Source: Microvirga terrestris
GTDB taxonomy: Bacteria; Pseudomonadota; Alphaproteobacteria; Rhizobiales; Beijerinckiaceae
NCBI RefSeq assembly: GCF_015694425.1
Contig: NZ_JADQDN010000001.1
Coordinates: forward strand, 828,160 to 892,159
DNA: 64,000 nucleotides
Direction: 5' to 3'
How positions within the stretch are numbered: the stretch's first letter is position 1; each line of letters opens with the position of its first letter. Position numbers and translations under genes: made by a program. Shown here piece by piece: positions 1 to 8,083 of the stretch. The notes under the pieces are model-generated. The model was not told the DNA's origin. It saw only the letters and a program-made list of their open reading frames with translations, and did not search any database.

Positions 1-836
1 TGGCGATTTCTATGGACGAGAAGCCCAGCCAGGCCATCCGGATGGGACGGGGAAAGTCCTCCATGTGGCGCGCCGTGCAGGCAGTTCGCGACGGGGAGGC
101 TGATGCCGCGGTGTCGGCCGGCAATACCGGTGCCCTTATGGCGACCGCCAAGGTCTGTCTCAAGACCATGGCACATATCGAGCGTCCGGCGATCGCCGCC
201 ATGTGGCCGACCATGCGGGGCGAGAGCATCGTGCTCGATGTCGGCGCAACCATCGGCGCCGATGCGGGGCATCTGGTCGATATGGCCATCATGGGCGCAG
301 CCATGGCCCGGATCGTCTTCGATCTTGAGCGCCCGAGTGTCGGGCTCCTCAACGTGGGCACCGAGGAGATCAAGGGGATCGAGGCAGTCAAGGAGGCCGG
401 CCGGATCCTCAAGGAGACGAGCCTCCCGAACCTCGAGTATCGCGGCTTCGTCGAAGGCGACGACATCGGCAAGGGCACCGTCGACGTGGTGGTGACAGAA
501 GGTTTTACGGGTAACATCGCCCTGAAGACCGCGGAGGGCACGGCCAAGCAAATCGGCCAATATCTCCGCTCGGCCATGAGCCGGACCCTGATGGCCAAGA
601 TCGGCTATCTCTTCGCGAAACAAGCTTTTAACGCTCTCCGGGACAAGATGGACCCCCGCAAGGTCAATGGCGGCGTGTTCCTGGGCCTTGAGGGTGTTGT
701 GGTGAAAAGCCACGGCGGTACCGACGATCTCGGCTTCGCCAGCGCCATCGACGTCGCCTATGACATGGCGCACTTTGAATTGATGAACACAATCCGGAGC
801 ATGCTCGATCATGATCCGGTCGGGCAGACTGCTTAG
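1..836 (+). CDS. plsX: Phosphate acyltransferase PlsX, 5' end outside the window
   Basis: PlsX makes acyl-phosphate from acyl-ACP, the acyl donor for the first step of phospholipid synthesis, at the inner face of the membrane. The reading frame is open from the left edge (first whole codon at 3); 277 residues are visible, so about 75 N-terminal residues of a usual 340-350 are missing. Family hallmarks seen are [41 protein letters not shown] and the C-terminal [12 protein letters not shown]. plsX directly before fabH is a standard bacterial fatty-acid and phospholipid cluster. The stop codon lies inside the left arm of a palindromic repeat. Confidence 0.95.
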   Translation, partial: AISMDEKPSQAIRMGRGKSSMWRAVQAVRDGEADAAVSAGNTGALMATAKVCLKTMAHIERPAIAAMWPTMRGESIVLDVGATIGADAGHLVDMAIMGAAMARIVFDLERPSVGLLNVGTEEIKGIEAVKEAGRILKETSLPNLEYRGFVEGDDIGKGTVDVVVTEGFTGNIALKTAEGTAKQIGQYLRSAMSRTLMAKIGYLFAKQAFNALRDKMDPRKVNGGVFLGLEGVVVKSHGGTDDLGFASAIDVAYDMAHFELMNTIRSMLDHDPVGQTA

Positions 837-912
837 AGCATGACATGCTCTTAACTTTTTGGAATAGCACGATCTTTTCGGGCAAGTGGGAACCGCTTGC
901 CTGGGGCATGCT
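835..912. repeat. Rhizobiales-type palindromic repeat between plsX and fabH
   Basis: Outer arms AGCATG (837-842) and CATGCT (907-912) enclose a tight hairpin AGAGCAT-GAC-ATGCTCT (835-851). They also enclose a 9-bp hairpin GGCAAGTGG-GAA-CCGCTTGCC (881-901, one G-T pair). The core AAGTGGGAACCG with GAGCATG ends matches, from memory, an interspersed intergenic palindrome common in Rhizobiales genomes. The left hairpin overlaps the plsX stop and is followed by TTAACTTTTT, so it may also weaken or end plsX transcription. No second copy was noticed in the window. Confidence 0.5.
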
Positions 913-927
913 GTAGGAAGGCGCATC

Positions 928-1905
928 TTGAAACGCACCCGTTCCATCGTACGCGGCATCGGCTCCTATCTGCCGAGGCGCAAGCTGACGAACCAGGATC
1001 TCGAGAAGCTGGTGGATACCTCGCACGACTGGATCGTGCAGCGGACCGGCATCGAAGCGCGGCACATCGCCGAGGACGACGAGACCACGTCGGTTCTCGG
1101 CATCAAGGCGGCTGAGGCGGCCTTGGCCGATGCCGGGCTGACCGCCAATGACATCGATCTGGTGATATGTGCCACCTCGACGCCAGATTACACTTTTCCG
1201 TCGACAGCGACCATGATTCAGACCGGCATCGGCATGACGCATGGTGCCGCGTTCGACCTGCAGGCGGTCTGCACGGGCTTCGTCTATGCCGTGGCTACCG
1301 CGGACAAGTTCCTGCAGTCCGGATCGCACAAGCGCGCTCTCGTGGTAGGGGCCGAGACTTTCTCGCGGATCCTCGACTGGAATGACCGCACCACCTGCGT
1401 GCTCTTCGGCGATGGCGCGGGTGCCCTCGTACTCGAAGCCCAAGAGGGAGAGGGGACCTCCGCCGACCGGGGGGTCCTCACGTCCCATCTTCGTTCCGAC
1501 GGGCGTTACCGCGACAAGCTCTATGTGGATGGCGGTCCAGGGTCCACGAAGACCACCGGTGTCCTGAAAATGGAGGGCCGCGAGGTCTTCAAGTTTGCCG
1601 TCGGCATGGTGGCGGACGTGGTGCAGGACGCCTTCAAGGCGACCGGCACGAGCGCCGAGGAATTGGATTGGTTCGTGCCCCATCAGGCCAACCGGCGGAT
1701 CATCACGGCAAGCGCCGACAAGCTTGGTATTGCCCAGGAGAAAGTGGTCATTACCGTGAACAAGCACGGTAACACCTCGGCGGCCTCGATCCCGCTGGCT
1801 CTGGACGCGGCCCGAAAGGATGGTCGTATCAAGGACGGGGACCTCGTGATGATCGAGGCGATCGGGGGAGGCTTCACCTGGGGAAGCGCCTTGATCCGCT
1901 GGTAG
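928..1905 (+). CDS. fabH: 3-oxoacyl-[ACP] synthase III (FabH)
   Basis: FabH condenses acetyl-CoA with malonyl-ACP to start type II fatty acid synthesis. I start it at TTG 928, because AGGAAG (915-920) sits 7 bases upstream and the product [16 protein letters not shown] then begins like other FabH proteins. A longer in-frame ATG at 886 would put its extra residues across the palindromic repeat. The product is 325 residues, the normal length. The catalytic triad is complete: Cys115 (in AVCTGF), His252 (in PHQANRR) and Asn282 (in KHGNTSAAS). It lies 91 bases after plsX and before ihfA. Confidence 0.96.
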   Translation: MKRTRSIVRGIGSYLPRRKLTNQDLEKLVDTSHDWIVQRTGIEARHIAEDDETTSVLGIKAAEAALADAGLTANDIDLVICATSTPDYTFPSTATMIQTGIGMTHGAAFDLQAVCTGFVYAVATADKFLQSGSHKRALVVGAETFSRILDWNDRTTCVLFGDGAGALVLEAQEGEGTSADRGVLTSHLRSDGRYRDKLYVDGGPGSTKTTGVLKMEGREVFKFAVGMVADVVQDAFKATGTSAEELDWFVPHQANRRIITASADKLGIAQEKVVITVNKHGNTSAASIPLALDAARKDGRIKDGDLVMIEAIGGGFTWGSALIRW

Positions 1906-2031
1906 GATCAAGGCAATTCAACTCTGGTGGTATCGACGGATCACACCTTGGCGGTTGACCGTAGGGAGCCATCTGCATAGCGTCGTCAAACGATAACAGG
2001 ACCAACGAACTCAAGTGCGCTGGGGAGCTCA

Positions 2032-2343
2032 ATGGCTGGCAAAACGATAACGAGAGCGGATCTGAGCGAGGCGGTCTACCAGAAGGTGGGCCTGTCGCGG
2101 ACGGAATCAGCGGAGCTGGTGGAGCGGGTTCTGGCCGAGATCTGCGACTCTCTGGCTGCTGGCGAGACGGTGAAGCTCTCCTCCTTCGGCTCGTTCATCG
2201 TGCGCAGCAAGGGCGAGCGCGTCGGACGCAATCCCAAGACCGGTGTCGAGGTTCCGATCGATCCACGCCGGGTCATGGTTTTCAAGCCTTCGAATGTCTT
2301 GAAGGCGCATATCAACGGTGAGACCTTCGAAGGCGAGGATTGA
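2032..2343 (+). CDS. ihfA: Integration host factor alpha subunit
   Basis: A 103-residue HU/IHF-family DNA-bending protein that pairs with IHF beta and bends specific sites in replication, recombination and transcription. It shows the N-terminal [19 protein letters not shown] helix pair, the [12 protein letters not shown] segment and the beta-arm region [12 protein letters not shown] followed by RRVMVFKPS, which favour IHF alpha over HU. GGGGAGCTCA precedes the ATG. Its stop overlaps the possible TTG start of the next gene, so the two are probably translated together. Confidence 0.94.
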   Translation: MAGKTITRADLSEAVYQKVGLSRTESAELVERVLAEICDSLAAGETVKLSSFGSFIVRSKGERVGRNPKTGVEVPIDPRRVMVFKPSNVLKAHINGETFEGED

Positions 2344-2348
2344 TCCGG

Positions 2349-2864
2349 ATGGCGAGCGGCGTCATGGACAAGAGCCCCGACGCGTTCCGCACGATCAGCG
2401 AGGTCGCCGACGATCTCGACGTGCCGCAGCATGTGCTGCGCTTCTGGGAGACCCGGTTCAACCACATCAAGCCTCTCAAGCGCGGTGGCGGGCGCCGCTA
2501 CTACCGTCCGGATGATGTCGACCTGCTCAAAGGCATCCGCCACCTCCTTTATGGCGAAGGCTATACGATCAAGGGGGTCCAGCGGATCCTGAAGGAGGAG
2601 GGCGTTCGCTTCGTCCAGGGGATAGGCCGGGGAGAGCAAACGCTTGCCGAGCTTGGTCCCGAGCGCGACGTTGCTCATCCCGATGAGGACGGTTCGGTCT
2701 CCGAGAGCTTACTGCCTGAAGAAGATGATGTCCCTCTGCAGCCGCAGCACGAACTGTCGCCAGAAGCACTTCGCAGGCTTCAGGGAGCCCTGGATGAACT
2801 GTATGAATGCGACCGGGTGCTGACGTCCTTGCGAAGCCCCGGAGACGCTGCGGCCGTGGAGTAG
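2349..2864 (+). CDS. MerR-family transcriptional regulator
   Basis: A MerR-type winged helix-turn-helix occupies residues about 15-80: [20 protein letters not shown], then a [15 protein letters not shown] wing and [12 protein letters not shown]. The rest is an acidic, probably flexible tail without the cysteines of metal-sensing MerR proteins, so the signal is unknown. Candidate starts are TTG 2340, ATG 2349 and ATG 2364; I use 2349 without strong support. The pairing of ihfA with this regulator is conserved in alphaproteobacteria. It ends about 150 bases before tRNA-Asp. Confidence 0.85.
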   Translation: MASGVMDKSPDAFRTISEVADDLDVPQHVLRFWETRFNHIKPLKRGGGRRYYRPDDVDLLKGIRHLLYGEGYTIKGVQRILKEEGVRFVQGIGRGEQTLAELGPERDVAHPDEDGSVSESLLPEEDDVPLQPQHELSPEALRRLQGALDELYECDRVLTSLRSPGDAAAVE

Positions 2865-2958
2865 TGGCCGTTAGAATCCGCAATCCGGCTATGGGCTGCG
2901 ATGAGGCCTGCGTTGGGCCCGTTTTGGCAAAGCCCTCGAGAATGAGCGCGCTGCACCC

Positions 2959-2987
2959 TTGACAGGGGGATGGGCGGCTCTTAAACC
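2959..2987 (+). promoter_or_regulatory. Promoter of tRNA-Asp
   Basis: A perfect -35 box TTGACA (2959-2964), a 17-base spacer and the -10-like TAAACC (2982-2987) predict a start near 2994, about 23 bases before the tRNA. The spacing and the strong -35 suit a sigma70-type promoter for a stable RNA. Confidence 0.6.
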
Positions 2988-3016
2988 GCATCCACACCGC
3001 TTCGGCGGTCCGATGC

Positions 3017-3093
3017 GCGGGCGTAGCTCAGTCGGTTAGAGTGCCGGCCTGTCACGCCGGAGGTCGCGGGTTCGAGCCCCGTCGCCCGCGCCA
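3017..3093 (+). tRNA. tRNA-Asp (anticodon GTC)
   Basis: A 77-base cloverleaf with acceptor stem GCGGGCG/CGCCCGC (3017-3023 with 3083-3089), discriminator G and an encoded CCA (3091-3093). The anticodon arm CCGGC-CTGTCAC-GCCGG carries GTC, and the T arm GCGGG-TTCGAGC-CCCGT is normal. A promoter lies just upstream. The two genes that follow look accessory, so the tRNA 3' end may have been an integration point, but no duplicated tRNA end was found downstream. Confidence 0.97.
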
Positions 3094-3275
3094 CTTCTCC
3101 CAAATGAAAATCGCAAGACATGATAACCCCACTGGGGTTCATATGCTCGGCCGCGCGTCAGTTCGATGGGTTGCTCCCATTCTGCACTTTCGGCTTGGCA
3201 GTGTATTCTCCTTCCAGCTTGGAATTGTTTGCGAAAGCTGGACGTTATCAAGGGGAAAATGCGAGGCCTTATTCT

Positions 3276-3704
3276 ATGTCGACGTCCAGATGGTTCACCA
3301 GTTTCTCCAATTGGGTCGCCCAGGTCACTGGCCGGCCGATCACCTTCGGGTTCTGCCTCCTGGTGATCCTGGTTTGGGCATTCTCGGGCCCATTCTTCGG
3401 GTTTTCCGACACTTGGCAGCTCATCGTGAACACAGGAACGACCATCATTACCTTCCTGATGGTGTTCCTAATCCAGAACACTCAGAACCGGGATGGGGCT
3501 GCGATCCAAGCCAAGCTTGACGAGCTGATCCGGGCCAGTGCCGCCCAGAACGTGTTTATCGGTATCGAACACCTGACCCAGGAAGAGTTGGACGAGATTC
3601 GGGCTAAGTGCGAAGCCAAGGCCAAGGCAGAGACGGCCGCCAGCCGCGCAGAGGCCGCAGCCAACCGAAAGGCAGAAAAGGCCGCTGAAAGAGCGACCTC
3701 TTGA
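3276..3704 (+). CDS. Low-affinity iron permease-like small membrane protein
   Basis: A 142-residue protein starting MSTSRWFTSFSNWVAQVTGRP. Two hydrophobic segments follow (residues about 20-40, FGFCLLVILVWAFSGP, and 47-66, LIVNTGTTIITFLMVFLIQ). Then comes NTQNRDGAAIQAKLDELIRA, a stretch typical of the low-affinity iron permease family, and a long Lys/Ala/Glu-rich helical tail. Transport of iron by the bacterial members is not well proven, so the function is tentative. An upstream in-frame start (3120) exists, but its extra residues do not resemble the family. It lies in the accessory stretch between tRNA-Asp and nuo. Confidence 0.75.
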   Translation: MSTSRWFTSFSNWVAQVTGRPITFGFCLLVILVWAFSGPFFGFSDTWQLIVNTGTTIITFLMVFLIQNTQNRDGAAIQAKLDELIRASAAQNVFIGIEHLTQEELDEIRAKCEAKAKAETAASRAEAAANRKAEKAAERATS

Positions 3705-3773
3705 TGGAGATGGATCCGGACAGCGAACTTTGTCGCGAGCCTAGCTTAATCCAGGATTCAGTCGCAGCGATCC

Positions 3774-4676
3774 TTAATCTCGCACAAACCGCCAGGTAAG
3801 AGTGCCAGTCATGGGGGCAACGGTCTGGCCTGAGTTGTGGGACACGATGCCTGCCTTCTCAAACCTGCTCTGGCCCGTCCACGACGGTGAGCTGATATCG
3901 ATATTCTGGTCAAGAACCTCGAATTCGCTCTGCCCTTCCAGGAACAACACCGATTTCTCGGATGTATAGGCTTGGCCCGACATTTGAACCGGAACGGGAA
4001 TGTTAAGCCCTTTCAGGCGGAGGCTCAGGAGGCCGGCCTGACGATCAACCGAGATTTCTACTTGGCATACTTTGTCCATAAACTCCCTATCTTGGTTCGA
4101 AAGCTCTAGCCTGCCGGTTCTTTTGAATCTGTAAGGTTTGACGGGATCGGGCGGGGAGATATTCATGCCGTCGCCTTCGTCCTGCACGACCAGGGTGCCT
4201 GTTGCACAAGGGCCGCGATGGTCAGCCATCCAGTTTTCAAAGCGGGTATCGTCCTGCTTCATGGAGCCCATGGCTTGAGGATTCGCCATCATCTGCTGGC
4301 CGAAGCTCATCATGGCTTTTCTCTGGCACTCTTGGTCACCCTTGCAGGGCTCAAGCACCTTCGCCATGGCGGCCATGCCCGGAGCCATCGGGGCATTATT
4401 CTTGTCGATCCCGCCTACTTTGACGATCGGGGTAGGGCTTTTCACCGGCACCAGCATGGCGAGTTCAAGCTCAAGCTTTCGGCTGGACGTCAGGCGGTAC
4501 CACTCGACCTTGTTAGGAAGATCCTTACGCCCTGAGCCCTTCAAATCGATCGTCAGGAAGAGACGGCCTTTTGGCGCTCCGGCAAAGTGATCACGCTTCA
4601 TCTCCTGGGCGCCCGCGGTCCAGAGTGAAAGGCACACAAACGCTAAAGTCGTTATGGGATAAGAGATTTTACGCAT
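3774..4676 (-). CDS. Secreted protein of unknown function
   Basis: A 300-residue protein with a clear N-terminal signal peptide (about residues 1-23, ending WTAGA before QEM), so probably periplasmic. I do not recognise the family. It has few cysteines (in EPCKGDQECQRK, RGPCATG and DKVCQVE, which could form disulfides) and a Met-rich stretch (MMSFGQQMMANPQAMGSM). Its second half looks beta-rich, ending TLTWRFVRD. It is transcribed towards the permease-like gene and away from nuo. Its presence between tRNA-Asp and nuoA looks lineage-specific. Confidence 0.7.
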   Translation of the reverse strand: MRKISYPITTLAFVCLSLWTAGAQEMKRDHFAGAPKGRLFLTIDLKGSGRKDLPNKVEWYRLTSSRKLELELAMLVPVKSPTPIVKVGGIDKNNAPMAPGMAAMAKVLEPCKGDQECQRKAMMSFGQQMMANPQAMGSMKQDDTRFENWMADHRGPCATGTLVVQDEGDGMNISPPDPVKPYRFKRTGRLELSNQDREFMDKVCQVEISVDRQAGLLSLRLKGLNIPVPVQMSGQAYTSEKSVLFLEGQSEFEVLDQNIDISSPSWTGQSRFEKAGIVSHNSGQTVAPMTGTLTWRFVRD

Positions 4677-5022
4677 GTTTCTTCTGCACGGTAATGATAA
4701 GTCGTTACTTTACCCTGACTCGCTCTGATGAGCTAGGCTTTGGTCCTCAGACGGCTTTGCTCCTGCACTGGAAACATGGCCTGCCTGCCTTGAGAGCGGG
4801 CATCGCCGAAAAATCCCGTAAAATAGATGGTCCCGCAGGCCAAAGTCACTTTGGAATGATTCTTTTTGCGGCAGTGCAAACACTTGTCACGGAAGGGGAT
4901 CTCCGGTAAGCCTCCCGCGCAATCAGCGTGATGTCGCAGGGGACTGTTTTAGACCTTTCTGAGGCTTAAATGCGTTGCAGATTGCCGGCCCTGGGCCGGA
5001 TTCCTGTCCTTCTAGGTGTCGT
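4677..5022. promoter_or_regulatory. Divergent intergenic region upstream of nuoA
   Basis: These 346 bases separate the minus-strand secreted-protein gene from nuoA and should hold both promoters. I see no convincing -35/-10 pair. Visible structure is a perfect dyad CCAAAG-TCA-CTTTGG (4840-4854), operator-like in size, and CCGGCC-CTG-GGCCGG (4985-4999) in the probable nuoA leader. An ORF at 4571-4909 covers part of it but looks spurious. Confidence 0.45.
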
Positions 5023-5388
5023 ATGACGAATCTCCTCGCCGACTACCTGCCTCTTGTCATCTTTATCGGCGTATCGCTCCTGATCGGAGTGGCGCTGCTC
5101 GTGGCGCCGTTCATCGTCGCCTACAGCCGTCCGGACCAGGAGAAGCTGTCCGCCTATGAGTGTGGGTTCAATGCGTTCGACGACGCCCGCATGAAGTTCG
5201 ACGTGCGGTTCTATCTCGTGGCCATTCTTTTCATCATCTTCGACCTCGAAGTGGCGTTCCTGTTCCCCTGGGCGATTACGTTCGGGAATCTCGGCTGGTT
5301 CGGCTTCACCTCCATGATGATCTTCCTTGGAGTCCTGACGGTCGGATTCATTTACGAGTGGAAGAAGGGAGCCCTCGAATGGGATTGA
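5023..5388 (+). CDS. nuoA: NADH-quinone oxidoreductase subunit A
   Basis: A small membrane subunit of complex I (121 residues from ATG 5023) with three hydrophobic helices and the family motif [16 protein letters not shown] around residue 45, followed by [26 protein letters not shown] chose this start because it gives the normal length; an upstream in-frame start at 4975 adds unrelated residues. It is the first gene of the nuo operon and overlaps nuoB by 10 bases. Confidence 0.97.
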   Translation: MTNLLADYLPLVIFIGVSLLIGVALLVAPFIVAYSRPDQEKLSAYECGFNAFDDARMKFDVRFYLVAILFIIFDLEVAFLFPWAITFGNLGWFGFTSMMIFLGVLTVGFIYEWKKGALEWD

Positions 5389-5963
5389 TCTCCGACAACC
5401 AGTCGACCCTGGTCGCTCCCGCTCCGCGCGGCGTCATTGACCCGAATACCGGCAAGCCGGTCGGCTCGACGGATCCTTACTTCGTCTCCATTAACGAGGA
5501 ATTGTCCGACAAGGGCTTTCTCGTCACCTCGACCGAGGATCTCATCACCTGGGCGCGCACCGGCTCGCTCATGTGGATGACCTTCGGTCTGGCCTGCTGC
5601 GCCGTCGAGATGATGCAGATGTCCATGCCGCGGTATGACGTCGAGCGCTTCGGTTTTGCGCCGCGCGCTTCGCCGCGCCAGTCCGACGTGATGATCGTGG
5701 CCGGTACGCTCACCAACAAGATGGCCCCCGCGCTCCGCAAGGTCTATGACCAGATGCCGGAGCCGCGCTACGTCATCTCCATGGGGTCCTGCGCCAATGG
5801 CGGCGGCTATTACCATTATTCCTATTCCGTGGTCCGTGGCTGCGACCGCATCGTGCCGGTCGACATCTACGTGCCGGGCTGCCCGCCCACGGCCGAGGCA
5901 CTCCTCTATGGTGTGCTGCTTCTGCAGAAGAAGATCCGCCGCACCGGCACCATTGAGCGCTGA
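5379..5963 (+). CDS. nuoB: NADH-quinone oxidoreductase subunit B
   Basis: The peripheral-arm subunit that carries the N2 [4Fe-4S] cluster next to the quinone site. From ATG 5379 it is 194 residues. The four cluster ligands are visible: the tandem Cys73-Cys74 ([11 protein letters not shown]), Cys138 (GSCANGG) and Cys168 ([10 protein letters not shown]). The start lies inside the end of nuoA in another frame, so translation is probably coupled. The longer frame back to 5160 is nuoA shadow. Confidence 0.98.
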   Translation: MGLISDNQSTLVAPAPRGVIDPNTGKPVGSTDPYFVSINEELSDKGFLVTSTEDLITWARTGSLMWMTFGLACCAVEMMQMSMPRYDVERFGFAPRASPRQSDVMIVAGTLTNKMAPALRKVYDQMPEPRYVISMGSCANGGGYYHYSYSVVRGCDRIVPVDIYVPGCPPTAEALLYGVLLLQKKIRRTGTIER

Positions 5964-5977
5964 GCAAAGGTCATTGT

Positions 5978-6580
5978 ATGAGTGCTGAGCTCCAAGCCCT
6001 GAGCGACCATATCGCCTCGTCCCTCGGCGAGGCGATCGAGGATCGGGCCATCGCGTTCGGCGAGCTGACGATCGTCTCGCGCCGCGAGGATATCATTCGG
6101 GTTGCGTCTTTCCTTCGCGACGACCCGCAGTGCCGCTTCGTCTGCTTCATCGACATTTGCGGCGCCGACTATCCGGCCCGTGAGAACCGCTTCGATGTGG
6201 TCTACCATTTCCTGACTCCTCACCATAACCGCCGCATCCGCGTGAAGGTGATGACGGACGAGGTGACCCCGGTCCCTTCGCTTGTCAGCCTCTGGCCGGC
6301 GGCGAACTGGTTCGAGCGTGAGGCATATGACCTCTACGGCATCCTGTTCTCGGGCCATCCGGACCTGCGCCGGATCCTCACCGATTACGGCTTCGAGGGG
6401 CATCCGCTCCGCAAGGACTTCCCGATGACGGGCTACGTCGAGGTTCGCTATGACGACGGGCAGGGCCGTGTGGTCTATGAGCCTGTAAAGCTCAACCAGG
6501 AGTTCCGGAACTTCGACTTTCTCTCGCCCTGGGAAGGCACGGATTACGTGCTGCCTGGCGACGAGAAGGCCAAGGCTTAG
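5978..6580 (+). CDS. nuoC: NADH-quinone oxidoreductase subunit C
   Basis: The 30-kDa subunit of the complex I peripheral arm, 200 residues, lying against NuoD and NuoB. The family signature [20 protein letters not shown] is complete, followed by [22 protein letters not shown]. NuoC and NuoD are separate genes here, as in other alphaproteobacteria and mitochondria, not the fused NuoCD of enterobacteria. AAAGG lies 8 bases before the ATG. Confidence 0.98.
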   Translation: MSAELQALSDHIASSLGEAIEDRAIAFGELTIVSRREDIIRVASFLRDDPQCRFVCFIDICGADYPARENRFDVVYHFLTPHHNRRIRVKVMTDEVTPVPSLVSLWPAANWFEREAYDLYGILFSGHPDLRRILTDYGFEGHPLRKDFPMTGYVEVRYDDGQGRVVYEPVKLNQEFRNFDFLSPWEGTDYVLPGDEKAKA

Positions 6581-6600
6581 AGGAGCGGAAAGGGCGACCC

Positions 6601-7791
6601 ATGGGCGAGCATAACATCCGCAACTTCACCATCAATTTCGGCCCCCAGCATCCGGCGGCGCACGGCGTTTTGCGCCTCGTCCTGGAGCTTGATGGCGAGG
6701 TGGTCGAGCGCGTCGATCCGCATATCGGGCTGCTCCATCGCGGCACCGAGAAGCTGATCGAGTACAAGACCTACGTTCAGGCCAACCCCTATTTCGACCG
6801 GCTCGACTACGTAGCGCCGATGAACCAGGAGCACGCCTATTGCCTGGCGATCGAGAAGCTCCTCGGCATCCAGGTTCCCCGGCGCGCCCAGCTGATCCGT
6901 GTTCTGTTCTCCGAGATCGGGCGCCTTCTCTCGCATCTCCTCAACGTGACCACGCAGGCCATGGACGTCGGCGCGCTCACACCCCCTCTCTGGGGCTTCG
7001 AAGAGCGCGAGAAGCTTATGATCTTCTATGAGCGCGTCTCCGGCTCGCGGATGCACGCCAACTACTTCCGGCCCGGCGGCGTCAGCATGGACATCCAGCC
7101 GGAGCTGATCGACGACATCGAGGCCTTCTGCGACCCGTTCCTGCAGGTGCTGGACGATCTCGACACCCTCGTAATCGGCAACCGCATCTTCAAGCAGCGC
7201 AATGTCGATATCGGCGTTCTCACGCTGGACGACTGCTGGAAATGGGGCTTCTCGGGCCCGATCGTCCGCAGTTGCGGCGTGGCCTGGGACCTGCGCAAGT
7301 CGCAGCCCTACGAGTGCTACGAGGAGATGGACTTCGACATCCCCGTGGGCAAGAACGGCGACAACTACGACCGTCAGGTCATCCGCATGGAAGAAATGCG
7401 CCAGAGCGTGCGGATCATGCGCCAGTGTCTCGACAAGCTGCGGGCGCCGGATGGGCATGGACCCGTAGCCACGCTCGACGGCAAGGTCGCTCCGCCCTCG
7501 CGCAAAGACATGAAGCGCTCCATGGAAGCGCTGATTCACCACTTCAAGCTCTACACGGAAGGCTTCCACGTGCCGGCGGGCGAGGTCTACACAGCCGTCG
7601 AGGCTCCGAAGGGCGAGTTTGGCGTCTACCTTGTGTCAGACGGCACCAACAAGCCCTACCGCTGCAAGATTCGTGCCCCGGGCTTCGCCCATCTGCAGGG
7701 CATGGATTTCATGTGCCGGGGCCACATGCTGGCCGACGTCGCAGGCGTCCTGGGCTCCATCGACATCGTGTTCGGCGAGGTCGACCGGTGA
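6601..7791 (+). CDS. nuoD: NADH-quinone oxidoreductase subunit D
   Basis: The 49-kDa subunit (396 residues), related to the large subunit of [NiFe] hydrogenases, which forms most of the quinone-binding pocket. It begins with [23 protein letters not shown], followed by the [12 protein letters not shown] and [11 protein letters not shown] motifs, and ends with [21 protein letters not shown], all highly conserved. The stop overlaps the GTG start of the next small gene by 4 bases (GTGA). Confidence 0.98.
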   Translation: MGEHNIRNFTINFGPQHPAAHGVLRLVLELDGEVVERVDPHIGLLHRGTEKLIEYKTYVQANPYFDRLDYVAPMNQEHAYCLAIEKLLGIQVPRRAQLIRVLFSEIGRLLSHLLNVTTQAMDVGALTPPLWGFEEREKLMIFYERVSGSRMHANYFRPGGVSMDIQPELIDDIEAFCDPFLQVLDDLDTLVIGNRIFKQRNVDIGVLTLDDCWKWGFSGPIVRSCGVAWDLRKSQPYECYEEMDFDIPVGKNGDNYDRQVIRMEEMRQSVRIMRQCLDKLRAPDGHGPVATLDGKVAPPSRKDMKRSMEALIHHFKLYTEGFHVPAGEVYTAVEAPKGEFGVYLVSDGTNKPYRCKIRAPGFAHLQGMDFMCRGHMLADVAGVLGSIDIVFGEVDR

Positions 7792-8081
7792 AATCTATAG
7801 CCACAATCGCTAAGATCGGCGGCGTGGCAGTCACAGTGGTAATGTCCCTTTTCATGAGTGGCGCTATCGCTTGGGCAATCACCTACTTTCAGATCGATGG
7901 TTCTGAGCCAGAAAATCCCGGAACTGATCTGGGGGCAGGTATGGCCTTTCTAGGGCTGAGCCTCTTGTTAGCTCCGATTGGAGCGATTGGGGGTGGAGCA
8001 TTAGGTATAAGGCTCTTGTTTAAGAGCAAGGAGAAGGGCGGGCAGGATACAATGCACGCCAACCTTGCTAGCACGAGGTAG
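7788..8081 (+). CDS. Small two-helix membrane protein inserted in the nuo operon
   Basis: A 97-residue protein starting at GTG 7788, with the GTGA overlap to nuoD, and ending 2 bases before nuoE. It has two hydrophobic segments: residues about 8-34 ([20 protein letters not shown]) and 50-76 ([20 protein letters not shown]), then a basic end KSKEKGG. I recognise no family and it is not a standard complex I subunit. Its bases are visibly less GC-rich than those of nuoD and nuoE, which suggests a later arrival, yet the junctions are precise. A role in complex I assembly or stability is only inference from position. Confidence 0.75.
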   Translation: MKSIATIAKIGGVAVTVVMSLFMSGAIAWAITYFQIDGSEPENPGTDLGAGMAFLGLSLLLAPIGAIGGGALGIRLLFKSKEKGGQDTMHANLASTR

Positions 8082-8083
8082 AA

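Noticed and set aside
664..1911. 415-codon frame on the minus strand across plsX and fabH
   Set aside because: Shadow of two well-supported genes; composition is typical of a reverse frame.
4571..4909. 112-codon frame before nuoA
   Set aside because: It starts inside the opposite secreted-protein gene, has no ribosome site or motif, and covers the divergent promoter region.
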